Program-made: the position numbers and the translations under genes
NCBI RefSeq assembly: GCF_037622515.1
Contig: NZ_JBBJCN010000003.1
Coordinates: forward strand, 124,001 to 188,000
Direction: 5' to 3'
Origin: Paradesertivirga superstes
Lineage (GTDB): Bacteria > Bacteroidota > Bacteroidia > Sphingobacteriales > Sphingobacteriaceae
Length of the DNA: 64,000 bases
Part shown: positions 8,895-19,900 of the stretch, one piece after another
How positions within the stretch are numbered: position 1 is the first letter of the stretch
How the letters are laid out: each line of letters begins with the position of its first letter
Notes under the pieces: generated by a model
The model's database searches: none
Told to the model about the DNA's origin: nothing
What the model saw: only the letters and a program-made list of their open reading frames with translations

Positions 8895-11800
8895 TTATAA
8901 ACCAACACGAATTCCTAACTGAACAGATTTGAATTGCGGCTCTAAAGCAATATCAACACCTTGTCCAAGCGGACTTCCTGAAGCGCTAAACTCCGGGTCG
9001 TAACCCAAATAACGGCTAATAGTAAACAGGTTATTTCCAGTTGCATACACTGTAGCATTTTTAAGGAAACCGGGTTTGAAAGGAAGCGCATAAGCAACAG
9101 ATAAATTTCTTAGTCTGATGTAAGATCCATCCTCAATCCAGCGATCTGCAAAACGCGAATTGCCCATCGGATCGTTAAATGACGCTCTTGGCACATCTGT
9201 AACCTGTCCTTCATAAGTCCACCTGTTTAATGCATTGATGGTTTGATTCATTGATGAGGATACCGATTCCAATATCGCTCTTGTACCGTTATACACATCA
9301 TTACCAGCGCTAAAAGTGAATAGGGCGTTTACAGAAAATCTTTTATACCCCAGGTTACTGGTTATGCTTCCAAACAGATCGGGATTAGGATTTCCAATAA
9401 CCTGCCTGTCATTTTCATCAATTACCTGGATTTTGTTCGCAATATCCGACGGACTATCATAAGTATTTACAAAACGAACATCACCGGCACTCACAGGAGT
9501 TAAAGCACCGCCGGCTGATTTTATAAAAGTTTTAGATGCCTGAGCTTCGGCTGTAGTTGAATAAACCCCGCTTGTTTTGTATCCATAGAACTGGTTGGCT
9601 ACCTGGCCTACAGAGGAGATGAATGAAGCTCCGCCAAATTCGGTAATTTGTCCGTCCTGAGGCAATGCTGTTATTTTACTGTTATATGATCCTAAATTTA
9701 TGCCCAAGTCTAATTTCAGCGTTCTGTTTAATATCCTGCTGTTCATTGCCACCTCAAAACCATTGGTTTTCATACTGCCGCTATTCGCAACCATATAATC
9801 AAACCCAACGGCTGTAGCCATAGGCAAAGCAGTAAGCATATCCGACGTATTACGGCTGTAAGCATCGAAACTTAAACTTACCCGCTCATTAAATAATGCT
9901 ACATCCAGGCCCACATTCGCTGTTTTAACAGTTTCCCATTTAAGGGTTGGATTGGCGATGTTTCCTCTTATAATGCCCTGATTTCCAAGAAGATTCTGTG
10001 ATACATAATATTGTCTTGCTGAATAGTTGCCGATATCATCATTTCCTGACAAGCTGTAGCTTGCACGCAATTTAACCAGGTCGATATTATTTGCTGAAGC
10101 CATGAAATTCTCGGAAGAAATCAGCCAGCCTGCAGCAATGGAAGGAAGCAGGGCAAACTTGTTTCCGTTGATTGTTAATTCATCCTCTATCTGGGTACCA
10201 AATCTTGATGAACCATCGGCTGCAAGGTTTAAAGACAATAAATATTTGCTTTGGAAAGCATAATCAACATTTAAATAGGTGTTCAGCCAGCGGAAATTAC
10301 CGATATCGCCACCAATTCTCCGAAGTGAATTTACGCCGGAACCTACACTGATAAAATCATCAGTGGGTGAATTAAAGCCTAAAGCTGCGTCTTCTTCGCT
10401 TTCGGTATTATTGAAACGAACACCAGCATGGGCAGAAAGATCATGATCGCCGGTAAAGGTTCTTTTATATGAAAGATAAGAATCATTATATAATGAGAAC
10501 AATCTCTGCACCCTGCTGCCTAACCTGCTGTAAGCGATAGCGTTATCCAGAACCTCTGGAGTAATACCCAGACGGGGCATGAATGTATTTTCTCGTACTT
10601 TATCATATGTTACACCTATTAAAGAGCTTAAGCTAAAGGCTTTCGTAAAGGCATAGTTAAATTTAGTAGATCCAAAGAAACGGTAACTCTTATTGGTTTG
10701 CTTAGCATCTTCTATAACTGCAAAAGGATTGCTCCGGCCAAAAACATCCGTATCTGCCAGGTTAGGAGATTCAGTTCCATCATCAGACACCTGATTCACA
10801 GGAAGAAATGGTGATTTCGTAAGTCCTAACAGAATTGGGTTGGTAGAAAAACTCCGGCCCTGATCTTTTAGTTGTTGTTCAATATTAGTAAAAGAAAGAT
10901 TTGCCGTTGCCGTTAACTTTGAACTTAAGTTCAGATCGGCATTAAAATTAGTATTATATCTGTTCAGGCTGGTGTTATCTATAGTTCCGTTATTACTTAA
11001 ATAGCCCATTGATAAGGCATATTTCGCGATATTATCACCCCCGGTAATTTTCAGAAAATAATTTTGACTGTAGTTATTCCCCAGAACTTTATTCTGCCAG
11101 TTTGTATTGTAATGATACCTGCTGTATTCCGGATTTTCGGTATCATTCATATACGGCTGAGCCTGTATCTGGGCATTGGTCATTCCCGAACTCTGAAGAA
11201 CATCAGAAAGGTAAAGTCTGTAATCTCCCACACCCAAAACAGGTAAATTTTTTGGAGAGGAATTAATGCCACCATAAGCAGCAAAATCTATTTGGGTAGC
11301 CAATTGTTTTGCGTGTGCCGTCGTAATGATAATAACACCATTAGCACCTTTTGTACCATATAATGAACCGCCGTCTTTTATAACCGTTATATTATCAATA
11401 TCCTTTAAATCAATATTTGAAAGAGGATTAACAACGTGGCCGCCAATTAAGGAAGTTCCATAATCATTGGTATCGTAGATCATTCCATCAACCACTACCA
11501 GAGGCTGATTGCGGGTATTGAGAGAAGAAAAACCACGAAGAAATAAATCAGATCCAGTTCCGCTTGTTCCCGATCTGCGAACTACATTTAAACCGCTTAC
11601 CAGACCCTGCAGATAATTATCCGGAGTTTCTGCTGAACGCTCCCAGTTCCCGGTAGTATTAACTGAGGATACAGAATAAGGTATCTTAGTTTTGGTTATG
11701 GGTCCGAACGGCATTACTGCCAGGTCATGAATTGAGTTCAGATCATCGTTATTCAACGCTACAGTTAGTGAATTGCGGCCCTTTAAAGCGACATTAGTAG

Positions 11801-12110
11801 TTTGATACCCCGGCGCAGAAATATTAATAACTCCTGTGTATGAAGGCACTGAGAGTTTAAAAGCTCCGTCTTCTCCGGTTATTGTTGCCGAGTAATTGCC
11901 AGATTTAATACTTATGCCTGAAAGAGGTTTTCCTGTTGATGCATCTTTTATAAGTCCTGATATCCTGCTACCGTTACGGTTCTGGGTGGTCATTACAACC
12001 GAATCAGGCTTTACAGCTTCAGTATTCTGAGCCAGCAAACTAAAAGACGTTAATGTTATGACAGGAAAAAGGAAAAGTTTTTTAACTGCTATTTTCGTAA
12101 ATACGTGCAT
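8895..12110 (-). CDS. SusC-type TonB-dependent transporter (module 1, pair B)
   Basis: A 1071-residue outer membrane transporter. It has a signal peptide ending SLLAQ, a carboxypeptidase-regulatory-like domain (about residues 48-118), a plug with SGLNVVRRSGT and DIDNITVIKDGGSLYG, and a long beta-barrel ending in VQLGIRVGL. Where SusC proteins normally carry a TonB box such as EVVVTG, this one reads IHDLAVMPFG (about residues 127-135), so the TonB contact is divergent. The same is true of its paralogue at 52627-55848, about half identical by eye. It pairs with the SusD encoded just downstream and should import oligosaccharides released from pectin. Confidence 0.95.
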   Translation of the reverse strand: MHVFTKIAVKKLFLFPVITLTSFSLLAQNTEAVKPDSVVMTTQNRNGSRISGLIKDASTGKPLSGISIKSGNYSATITGEDGAFKLSVPSYTGVINISAPGYQTTNVALKGRNSLTVALNNDDLNSIHDLAVMPFGPITKTKIPYSVSSVNTTGNWERSAETPDNYLQGLVSGLNVVRRSGTSGTGSDLFLRGFSSLNTRNQPLVVVDGMIYDTNDYGTSLIGGHVVNPLSNIDLKDIDNITVIKDGGSLYGTKGANGVIIITTAHAKQLATQIDFAAYGGINSSPKNLPVLGVGDYRLYLSDVLQSSGMTNAQIQAQPYMNDTENPEYSRYHYNTNWQNKVLGNNYSQNYFLKITGGDNIAKYALSMGYLSNNGTIDNTSLNRYNTNFNADLNLSSKLTATANLSFTNIEQQLKDQGRSFSTNPILLGLTKSPFLPVNQVSDDGTESPNLADTDVFGRSNPFAVIEDAKQTNKSYRFFGSTKFNYAFTKAFSLSSLIGVTYDKVRENTFMPRLGITPEVLDNAIAYSRLGSRVQRLFSLYNDSYLSYKRTFTGDHDLSAHAGVRFNNTESEEDAALGFNSPTDDFISVGSGVNSLRRIGGDIGNFRWLNTYLNVDYAFQSKYLLSLNLAADGSSRFGTQIEDELTINGNKFALLPSIAAGWLISSENFMASANNIDLVKLRASYSLSGNDDIGNYSARQYYVSQNLLGNQGIIRGNIANPTLKWETVKTANVGLDVALFNERVSLSFDAYSRNTSDMLTALPMATAVGFDYMVANSGSMKTNGFEVAMNSRILNRTLKLDLGINLGSYNSKITALPQDGQITEFGGASFISSVGQVANQFYGYKTSGVYSTTAEAQASKTFIKSAGGALTPVSAGDVRFVNTYDSPSDIANKIQVIDENDRQVIGNPNPDLFGSITSNLGYKRFSVNALFTFSAGNDVYNGTRAILESVSSSMNQTINALNRWTYEGQVTDVPRASFNDPMGNSRFADRWIEDGSYIRLRNLSVAYALPFKPGFLKNATVYATGNNLFTISRYLGYDPEFSASGSPLGQGVDIALEPQFKSVQLGIRVGL

Positions 12111-12133
12111 ATCTTCTTAATAAAATAATTCCT

Positions 12134-13567
12134 TTATGGAAGCTGTGGCTCCAGTCTGAAATAATCAAGGTTTATAGAATTCGTTGCGTCAACACCATTA
12201 TTGGCAGCAATAACAAATGCATTGTAATCGCCATAATTGCTGATTGTATACTCGCCTACATAAACTTCACTGAAGTTTTTAAGGTTAACCTGGGTTTCTG
12301 CAAAGCTGGTAGATGCAGGATCAGAAATGGCAAATCGCTGTTTAAAGGTTAATGTTTGAACATCATTAGGTGCTACCCAATAGACTTTATATTTTATACT
12401 ATAAAGATCTTTAATTCTGTATCGGGCATGAAACAATGGTATTTTATGATTAAAAATATAGATATCATCAAAAAGCTCCTGGGTAATCGGATTCCTTCTC
12501 TGACGGTATTTTATATTTGCCGACTTATCTGTTCTGCTGAAACCAACAGGAGTTTCTCCTTCCTGTCGCACATCACGAATTTTATTTCGTAAAGGAACAT
12601 TTACCTGGCTCATTACATATACCATTCCGTTGCTGGTTTCATAGCTATTCTGAATCGAGCTTTTATCAATAGGAACCTCTACGCCATCTTCAGAAATAAG
12701 GATGTTCGGTAAATTGTTAAGCGTGTATTTTCCTTTAAACACCAGGTCTTTCATCACCATTAAAGAGGCAAGGCGCTCGGTGCTATCCGCATTTTTGCCC
12801 TGGGTATAGGGTTTAATTTTGGTCCTTTCTGTTTCCAGGGATGCGTCGGCAAGAAGAACAACAGTGTATTCCTGATCTTCATCTTTGAGACTTCCTACTC
12901 TGTCAAATAAAAGATTCTTTTGAACGATACCTGTCCCCGGTTTGTACACAGGTCTTCCGGTAACAGGGTCCACTCCCGTTTGTTCTGCTACTGCAGAATC
13001 AATAACCTCGTAATTCAGGCTTGTTAAATACTCTTTTTGCTTAAATGAAGAAGCATTTATAAAATCAAAGATATTTTGCTTTGCGAATACTGCTTTGTTG
13101 ACTGTATGCAAAATACCATTACCGGCATGCTGATCGATAGTTACCAGACCGGCATCCTCAAACTTTGTTTCACTAAAGTAAATGTACTTTCCATTTAGTG
13201 TTTTTAAGCGAAGAGTATTGGTTGCAAGAGCTGTATTATAAGGCAGTTCAACAATGTAATATCCAATAAAGTCTTTTAGCTTCTGTTCATCATTAAGAAC
13301 ATCAGTACTCAGGTTTGCCAAAGCATCATTCGAAGGCGCCCATACCGTATATTTTTTTGACGAAGCAAGCACTTCGCTATACTTCGTTTTTATCAACAGT
13401 TCCGAAAACTTGCTTAAAGATGGTTCAGCCTGAATTCTTTGAAACAGGTTTTGACCTAAACCGGCATCCTGCAGTCCGGCATGCTCCTCCCACTTATCCT
13501 GGCAGGCTGTTAGTATGCTGATTAAACTTGCAATCAGGAAAACAAACGTTTTAATTCTAAAATTCAT
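12134..13567 (-). CDS. FAS1 (fasciclin) lipoprotein with C-terminal beta-sandwich (FAS_B)
   Basis: A 477-residue lipoprotein: signal with Cys22 (LISILTAC), then acidic residues that fit surface export. Residues about 35-165 form a FAS1 domain (YTVWAPSNDALANL, then NGILHTVNKAV). A second, more divergent FAS1 domain follows to about residue 340 (NGMVYVMSQVN). The last 110 residues (YKVYWVAPND, VYVGEYTISNYG, INLDYFRLEP) look like the end of a jelly-roll carbohydrate-binding module of the CBM35/CBM6 type. It is encoded between FAS_A and the SusC of pair B. I infer a surface glycan-binding role like that of SusE/SusF; FAS1 domains are otherwise known for adhesion. Confidence 0.85.
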   Translation of the reverse strand: MNFRIKTFVFLIASLISILTACQDKWEEHAGLQDAGLGQNLFQRIQAEPSLSKFSELLIKTKYSEVLASSKKYTVWAPSNDALANLSTDVLNDEQKLKDFIGYYIVELPYNTALATNTLRLKTLNGKYIYFSETKFEDAGLVTIDQHAGNGILHTVNKAVFAKQNIFDFINASSFKQKEYLTSLNYEVIDSAVAEQTGVDPVTGRPVYKPGTGIVQKNLLFDRVGSLKDEDQEYTVVLLADASLETERTKIKPYTQGKNADSTERLASLMVMKDLVFKGKYTLNNLPNILISEDGVEVPIDKSSIQNSYETSNGMVYVMSQVNVPLRNKIRDVRQEGETPVGFSRTDKSANIKYRQRRNPITQELFDDIYIFNHKIPLFHARYRIKDLYSIKYKVYWVAPNDVQTLTFKQRFAISDPASTSFAETQVNLKNFSEVYVGEYTISNYGDYNAFVIAANNGVDATNSINLDYFRLEPQLP

Positions 13568-13590
13568 TTCTGTAGTTTATGTAGCCTGGT

Positions 13591-13614
13591 GGTAAGACTT
13601 ATAATGATCTTACC
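13591..13614 (-). other. Intercistronic hairpin between FAS_A and FAS_B, module 1
   Basis: GGTAAGA and TCTTACC form a perfect 7-bp stem with a 10-nt loop in the 69-bp gap between the two FAS1 genes. No T-run follows in the direction of transcription. A much stronger hairpin lies at the same gene boundary in the second module (57472-57505), which makes chance less likely. Confidence 0.45.
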
Positions 13615-13636
13615 TTCGGCTTATCAGATTATCTAA

Positions 13637-15391
13637 TTATGGTTTTTGTACAACTGTTCCGTCCGGATTAAATTTGGGCCACAGCTGATCTTCCTTTTCA
13701 GGAATAAAGTGGATCATATCGAACTGCACATCACCGCTTCCTTCCCAGGTTGCATCAAGCCTTAATATGTGTCGATCGGTTTTCTTTACATCAATGGTTC
13801 CGGCAAGCAGTCCGTAACTGTCTCGGTAGTAATCAATGGTTTGACCGTTCTTTAAATAGTAAGGAGATTCTGCGAAGACCATTTTTTTACCTAAAGTCTC
13901 CAGCGACTCCGGGGTTGTACCTGAAGGGTAAGTCCATTTATTACCAACCAGAACCTGGGCCGGTAAGCTTTCGCGAAGGTTCAGAATTTTAGGCAGCAAC
14001 TCTCCGTTGAAAGAAACGGCTACACCACCACCACCACCGCGACGGATAAAGCAAATCCAGACTTTATATCTTCCTTTTACTAAAAGAGGTGTTTTAAACT
14101 CAATCCAGCTATTGGCTACCACATTCGTTCTTAATGACCCAAACTGTAAATAGTCATTATTATAAACATAAAACTGTCTTGCTTCAGGGGCCACTTTATA
14201 CTGCGCCGAACCCTGTTGCCAGTTAATATCCTGGAGTTCTCCCGGAACAAACGACTTACTTGACTTATTTGTCACCCTGAAAATTCCGTTTAAACTGGTA
14301 AACTCTGGCTGATCAGTAACCTCCCAGTAAACAGGAATCGGGAAACGCACTTTAATAGCATAGGGGTCAGACATTACATGCAATACACCATTAGCTGCCG
14401 TGGCATCACTCAGGGTCCTGTTTATCAAAGCACCCTGTTCATGAATACCATTAAAGGTATCGTCATTAATTAGTACAGTTGTACCCAATAGCTTTGCTGT
14501 AACTACATCTAAAGGCGATAATGTTGTATGAGATGAGGCCTTAAAAATATCAGGCATATATTTTAATCCTGGTAAGATATGATAGGCTACAAACAGGTGT
14601 AAACTATCAGAAATCAGTTTTGGATCTCCGGTATTTGAGTATTTGGCTTTTAAAGCGGCAAAAGATGTAATTTTCGGATCTTTTTCTTTCATTACCGCAT
14701 TCGATTCTGCCAGCACTGTAAGAAATCTGCGGGTGGTATCCGGATTGTTTTGCGGATGAATATTTAAGGAATCATAAAAACCCGTTGCTTTTAATGCCTC
14801 GGTAAAAATTGAATAATTATCATCCTGATCTATCATTTCGGCAAGCGTTAATTTAGCCGGACTCAGCACATGGTCGATAACATGGATAATACCATTTCCT
14901 ACACGGATATCAGCCTGCTTTAAATTTGCCTGCCTGTTAATGGTTATTAAAGTAGTTCCATTAACATTTTGTGCACCTGTAATTAAGTATTGACCGTACA
15001 TGGTTTTCGTACGAAGCTTGCCATCATTAAATAAAACAGAAGCGATTGTATCACGTACCAAATGAATTTTGACAAGATCCTTTAAATCGTTAATATCTAA
15101 ATCGCTTACAGATGATTTGCCCTTCGAACTAACATAAGCAGCAACGGCATCGTTAGTTGGAGCAAATATGGTGTAGGTTCCATAAGCTGCCAGCACACCT
15201 TCATTTTCTGTTATTTGCAGAATTTTGGAAAACTCAGAGAATTGCTCAGGCAACTGAAGTAAATAATCAGAGATATTTACATCCGAAGTTGTATTTACTT
15301 TAAACTGTTCTTTTTTACAAGCTCCAAAAACCATCAGCATAAACAGCAGAATTAACCCTGCTGTGCTTTTTTGATATACATTTTTTTTCAT
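13637..15391 (-). CDS. FAS1 (fasciclin) lipoprotein with C-terminal CBM-like domain (FAS_A)
   Basis: A 584-residue lipoprotein with Cys25 after LMVFGA. FAS1 domain 1 (about 45-180) shows YTIFAPTNDAV and NGIIHVIDHVL. FAS1 domain 2 (about 185-345) ends NGVLHVMSDPY. The C-terminal 235 residues form a beta-sandwich: DYLQFGSLRTNVV, SWIEFKTPLLVKGRYKVWIC, then HILRLDATWEGSGDVQFDM and IHFIP. This strand order, with a near-terminal DMIHF, resembles CBM6/CBM35 or malectin-like folds. A run of five glycines is coded by a GGT repeat near 14022-14038. The start is only 5 bp from the SusD stop. I infer a surface glycan-binding protein. Confidence 0.87.
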   Translation of the reverse strand: MKKNVYQKSTAGLILLFMLMVFGACKKEQFKVNTTSDVNISDYLLQLPEQFSEFSKILQITENEGVLAAYGTYTIFAPTNDAVAAYVSSKGKSSVSDLDINDLKDLVKIHLVRDTIASVLFNDGKLRTKTMYGQYLITGAQNVNGTTLITINRQANLKQADIRVGNGIIHVIDHVLSPAKLTLAEMIDQDDNYSIFTEALKATGFYDSLNIHPQNNPDTTRRFLTVLAESNAVMKEKDPKITSFAALKAKYSNTGDPKLISDSLHLFVAYHILPGLKYMPDIFKASSHTTLSPLDVVTAKLLGTTVLINDDTFNGIHEQGALINRTLSDATAANGVLHVMSDPYAIKVRFPIPVYWEVTDQPEFTSLNGIFRVTNKSSKSFVPGELQDINWQQGSAQYKVAPEARQFYVYNNDYLQFGSLRTNVVANSWIEFKTPLLVKGRYKVWICFIRRGGGGGVAVSFNGELLPKILNLRESLPAQVLVGNKWTYPSGTTPESLETLGKKMVFAESPYYLKNGQTIDYYRDSYGLLAGTIDVKKTDRHILRLDATWEGSGDVQFDMIHFIPEKEDQLWPKFNPDGTVVQKP

Positions 15392-15396
15392 AACGC

Positions 15397-16884
15397 TTAT
15401 TTAGTTTTAACGTAAAATGGATTCTGTACAAGTTTTTTATTAGTTTCCAGCTCGGTAAAAAACACTGGAAGGTAATGGCTGTCATTATCCTGCAGTTTTG
15501 CAACTGCCGATTGCTGGTTCTCCGGAGATGCTGTAACCACAACCACATCGAATAATAAACCCCGCTGAGAATAATCATTACGCTTAGCATTTCTTAATAA
15601 ATCAAACCAGCGCTTCCCTTCGTAAGCAAACTCGCGGGCTCTTTCTTCGAGGATATACAATGCAATACCGTCTCTGTCTGTAAAATCCGTGAATGCCTTT
15701 TCGGTGGCAGGCAGGGCATTGGCCCGGTCTCGAATAATTTTGACCAATTTCAGTGCTTCTTCACCCTGACCAATTTGATTCAGCGCTTCAGCTTTCATCA
15801 GCAAAATATCAGCGTACCTGTAAACAAACCAGTGCGCAAAAGAAGTTGATGAAGATCTTCCGGTACTTGAGTTTACACCCTGGTATTTCCAGATGCTGCC
15901 TTCATTGAATTTTAAAGCGGCTCCATCTCCGCGTATATCCTTATTTTCCAAATCAAGCAAATCGATGGTATAAACCTCTTCCGAAACTTTTAATGCCGCG
16001 GAAAAACGTTTACTTGATTCGGCAAGCATTGAGTAGAACGGATTCAGACGATTTTGATTGAAATAGAATTCAAATATGCTTTCGTTTGAACCGCCTTCGT
16101 AAAACACGGTACTAAACCAGCTATTGCCCTCTACTAATCCGAACTGATTGGAGTTGATTACCTTGTCGCAATACGTTATGCTATTAGCATAATCTTCTTT
16201 CCATAGGTAAACATCCGCAAGTAAAGCCTGTACCGCATATTTAGTGATCCTGCCTTTGTCATTATCCCGGTTACCGTAAGTGGTAAAAGTATATTCTTCG
16301 GCTAATTTTAAATCACTTACTATCTGGTCTAAAACCTGGGTATCGGTGCTTTTCGGTATTTGCAAATCATCGTCATCGCTGGCCGTCGCCTTTAACTTTA
16401 AAGGAACATCTCTAAAAGTGCGCACCAGATAGAAATACATCAGGCTTCTTAAAGCTAATGCTTCTCCCACATAGCCATCCACATCGCGTTGCTTAAATGT
16501 ATTATCGGTTTCTAATACTTTCGGAGCGAAATCAATTACAGTATTGCAATTATTTATGGTCTGATATACTGCCGCCCAATTTGCTATGCTATTAGTTGAC
16601 TGAATATTGACATTAATAATATTAAAATCATCAGCTTTTGCCCGGGCACCGGTTTGCAGCATATCTCCTCTTAATTCACCCCATAAAAATAGATTTTCAA
16701 CCAGAGGCGGAGCCAGCAAAGAGGCATAGCAACCATATACAGCAGAAGCAACCTGCTCCTTAGTTTTCCAGAAATCCTGTCTTACTATACCGTCCTGAGG
16801 TTCGAGGCCAAGGTATTTTTTGCATGATGATACCGAGATACCAATGATGCCAAGTAAAAGGATATATTTTATTTTACTAATCAT
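15397..16884 (-). CDS. SusD/RagB family outer membrane lipoprotein (module 1, pair A)
   Basis: A 495-residue lipoprotein (IIGISVSSC lipobox) with the SusD start LGLEPQDGIVRQDFWKTKEQ and the C-terminal motif EERAREFAYEGKRWFDLLRN. It forms the surface lid of the SusC encoded 18 bp upstream. By eye it is about half identical to the protein at 59361-60860, its counterpart in the second module, and quite unlike the pair B SusD proteins. Two different SusC/D types in one operon suggest import of two different glycans or two sizes of fragment. Confidence 0.95.
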   Translation of the reverse strand: MISKIKYILLLGIIGISVSSCKKYLGLEPQDGIVRQDFWKTKEQVASAVYGCYASLLAPPLVENLFLWGELRGDMLQTGARAKADDFNIINVNIQSTNSIANWAAVYQTINNCNTVIDFAPKVLETDNTFKQRDVDGYVGEALALRSLMYFYLVRTFRDVPLKLKATASDDDDLQIPKSTDTQVLDQIVSDLKLAEEYTFTTYGNRDNDKGRITKYAVQALLADVYLWKEDYANSITYCDKVINSNQFGLVEGNSWFSTVFYEGGSNESIFEFYFNQNRLNPFYSMLAESSKRFSAALKVSEEVYTIDLLDLENKDIRGDGAALKFNEGSIWKYQGVNSSTGRSSSTSFAHWFVYRYADILLMKAEALNQIGQGEEALKLVKIIRDRANALPATEKAFTDFTDRDGIALYILEERAREFAYEGKRWFDLLRNAKRNDYSQRGLLFDVVVVTASPENQQSAVAKLQDNDSHYLPVFFTELETNKKLVQNPFYVKTK

Positions 16885-16902
16885 TTCTGTTTCTTTAAAA
16901 AT

Positions 16903-19900
16903 TTAAAACCCTGCAGTTAAACCGAATACCATATTTCTTGTAGGTGGAGTCATTGAATTATCCTGGATCAGCGCAAAGGGATTACCCAGTCTTGGTGATA
17001 CTTCAGGATCCTGGCCGGTATATGTGGTAAATGTCAGCAGGTTCTCCGCTGTAAAATACACTCCCAGATTTTTCAATTTCATTTTGTCAAGAAGAGGCTT
17101 AGTGAAATTATATCTCATCGTAAGAGTTTTTAATCGCACAAAAGAAGCATCTTCAACATAACGGTCAGACCCTAGCCAGTTGTAACCCGAATTATACAAG
17201 GCCCTTGGGATGTTTGTAACATCGCCCGGATTTCTCCAGCGTCTTAACACCGCAGTACTTTGGTTATCGTATTCGTACATATTGGTGCTGATCATCTTTG
17301 TCTGATTAATCACATCGTACTTATACCTGAAACTGAAAAATGCTGTCAGCTTTAAATTTCCTTTAAATGTGATTTCGGGACCAAAACCTCCAATAAATTT
17401 TGGATTACCGTTACCCAGGTACACTACATCCATGTAATTGATATTACCATCATGGTTAACATCCTCGTACATTGCATCTCCAGGCTGAAATACATAATCG
17501 GTGTTCGGATAATCAAAACGCATAGGAACCTGAGTACCATCAGCGCTAATTAGAGGTTTATCATTTTTATCGCGGGCAACAGTTGCATCGGCATCTGTGT
17601 ATACTCCTTTAAAACGGTATCCATAAAAAGAACCAAAGGGATTATCTACCTGAAGGAATCGTTTATACTGCCCGTTAGTATTCGTATTTCCCGATTCTCT
17701 GGGATAAAACTCGGATATTTCGCGAATAACGTTTACGTTACGAGCAAAATTGAAACTTAAGTTTAAGTTCCAGTTTTTGGTTTTTAATGGATTGGCCCTG
17801 AGGTTAATCTCCCAACCCTGGTTATCCATGGTACCCACATTCATATCAAGGTTGTTATAACCAGATATAGACGGGATGCTTAGGTCGGGGAAGAACAAAT
17901 CGGTTGTGCGCATCCTGTAAACGTCCACATCAAAATCAAGCTTATTATTAAACAGAATTACATTTAAGCCTAAATTTCTGCCGGTAACGGTTTCCCATCT
18001 TAGGTTTCTGAGCTCTATATTACTGGAATATACAGCAGGGTTTCCTAAATAATCCCAGTCATAGTTGTTATATATATTATAAAAGCCATAGTTTGTTTTA
18101 GGTGCCCGGCCGCTTTGTCCGTAGCTGGCACGCAAACTAAGATCATTGATCACCTTCACGTCCTTCAGGAAGTTTTCGCCCGAAATTCTCCATCGGGTAG
18201 AAATTGAAGGGAACAGACCGGATCTGTTTGCAGGACCAAATTTTGAATTAGCATCGGCACGTAAGCCTGCATTAACAATATACTTGTCCTTATAACCATA
18301 CTGTCCGTTAATTAATGCGGCAACACTTCGCACCTGTGAAAAGCTGGAAGAAAGATTTTGCGTTCTGGAAGGGGATGTAGGATCTTGTAATTGAGGAGAC
18401 GCAGAATTTGATGTCAAAGATTGAAGACTGGTACTTCTGTCATCATTACTTAATAAAGAAACCAGACCAATAAAACTGTGATTCTCTCCAAGCTTGGGAG
18501 TGAAAACCAGGTTGGTTTTAGTTTGAAGCCTGAAGGCATCTCTGTCACCATCGTAAGCACGATTAACATTTACTTCATTAATTGGACGGCCGGTAGCAAT
18601 TTGTGGCAGGAATGATTTATTTTTTGAATTTTCTATATCAAATTGAACATCTACCGTAGCTTTTAAAAATTCCGGCATAAAGTCGTACTGCAAATTAAAA
18701 TGGGGAGTAATCCGCTCACCAATAACTTCATTAGTTGCTTCATTCAGCATGGCAACAGGATTATAAGTTCCTGCATAGGCACCCTGTATATTTTGAAGCG
18801 GAGATAAATAAATACCGGTATTATTGCCTTGGGCATCATATTCATAGACACTCATATTCGGCATCTTATCATAAGCTATGCGTCTTGCATTGTCACTGAA
18901 AATCTTATCTGTAATGGAATGCGTGTAAGCGATATCCGTTCTGAACTTAATTTTATTGGACACGTTATAGTCAAGATTGATACGGGTAGAAATACGGTTT
19001 AATCCGGTTCCTATTGTTGTACCTTTCTCCCCCAGATATCCAACAGAAGCATAATAACGGGCCTTCTCGCCTCCGCCATTTATAGAAACATTATGGTCCT
19101 GTTTAAAACCTGTCTGTGTAATGGCATCTATCCAATTGGTATTATTACTGTAGTTATTAAAATAGTAAGGGTCGCTGATGTCATATTGTAATTCCTTTAC
19201 TGTTTGAGTATTTAATGGAGAGCCGTTCCTATTCATAAACGCTTCCGGAATAAGCATAGAAAACTGATCTCCTGACAACATTGGAATGGCAGCAGGTTGA
19301 TTGGCCATCGTGCCTTTTACTGCGTAACTCACCACAGGTTTTCCAAGGCGCCCTCTTTTGGTATTAATAATTAAAACACCATTAGATGCTCTGGAACCCC
19401 ATACGGCAGTTGCAGCTGCATCTTTAAGCACACTTATATCCTGAATATCCGAAGGCGCAATGTTCAATAAAGATGCGTAACCCTGTTCGTCGGCAGTTCC
19501 GAAATTAAAATCCTCAGGAATCTCAGTTTCATAAGGCATACCGTCAACAACTATCAGAGGTTCTGTAGAACCATTAATTGTCGAGGTTCCCCTGATCCTG
19601 ATCTGCATACCCGCTCCCGGATCTCCTGAATTTGCTGCGAAATCCACTCCGGGTAAACGTCCCTGCAAGGCCTGATCAATGGAGGTTGCAGACATTTCTT
19701 CCAGATCTTTTGCATTAACCCTAGCAACACTCACGGTAGAGCTTCTCTCATCAATTTCCAGCAGCCCATTGCTTGATGTTTTGCGTCCGGTTACAACAAC
19801 TTCGGTAAGTTCGTTGCTGCTTCCTTCAAGCTGCACATCAAGCACGGTACGGTTGCCGACATCATAGGTAGATGTTTTATAGCCAAGAAAAGATACTGAT

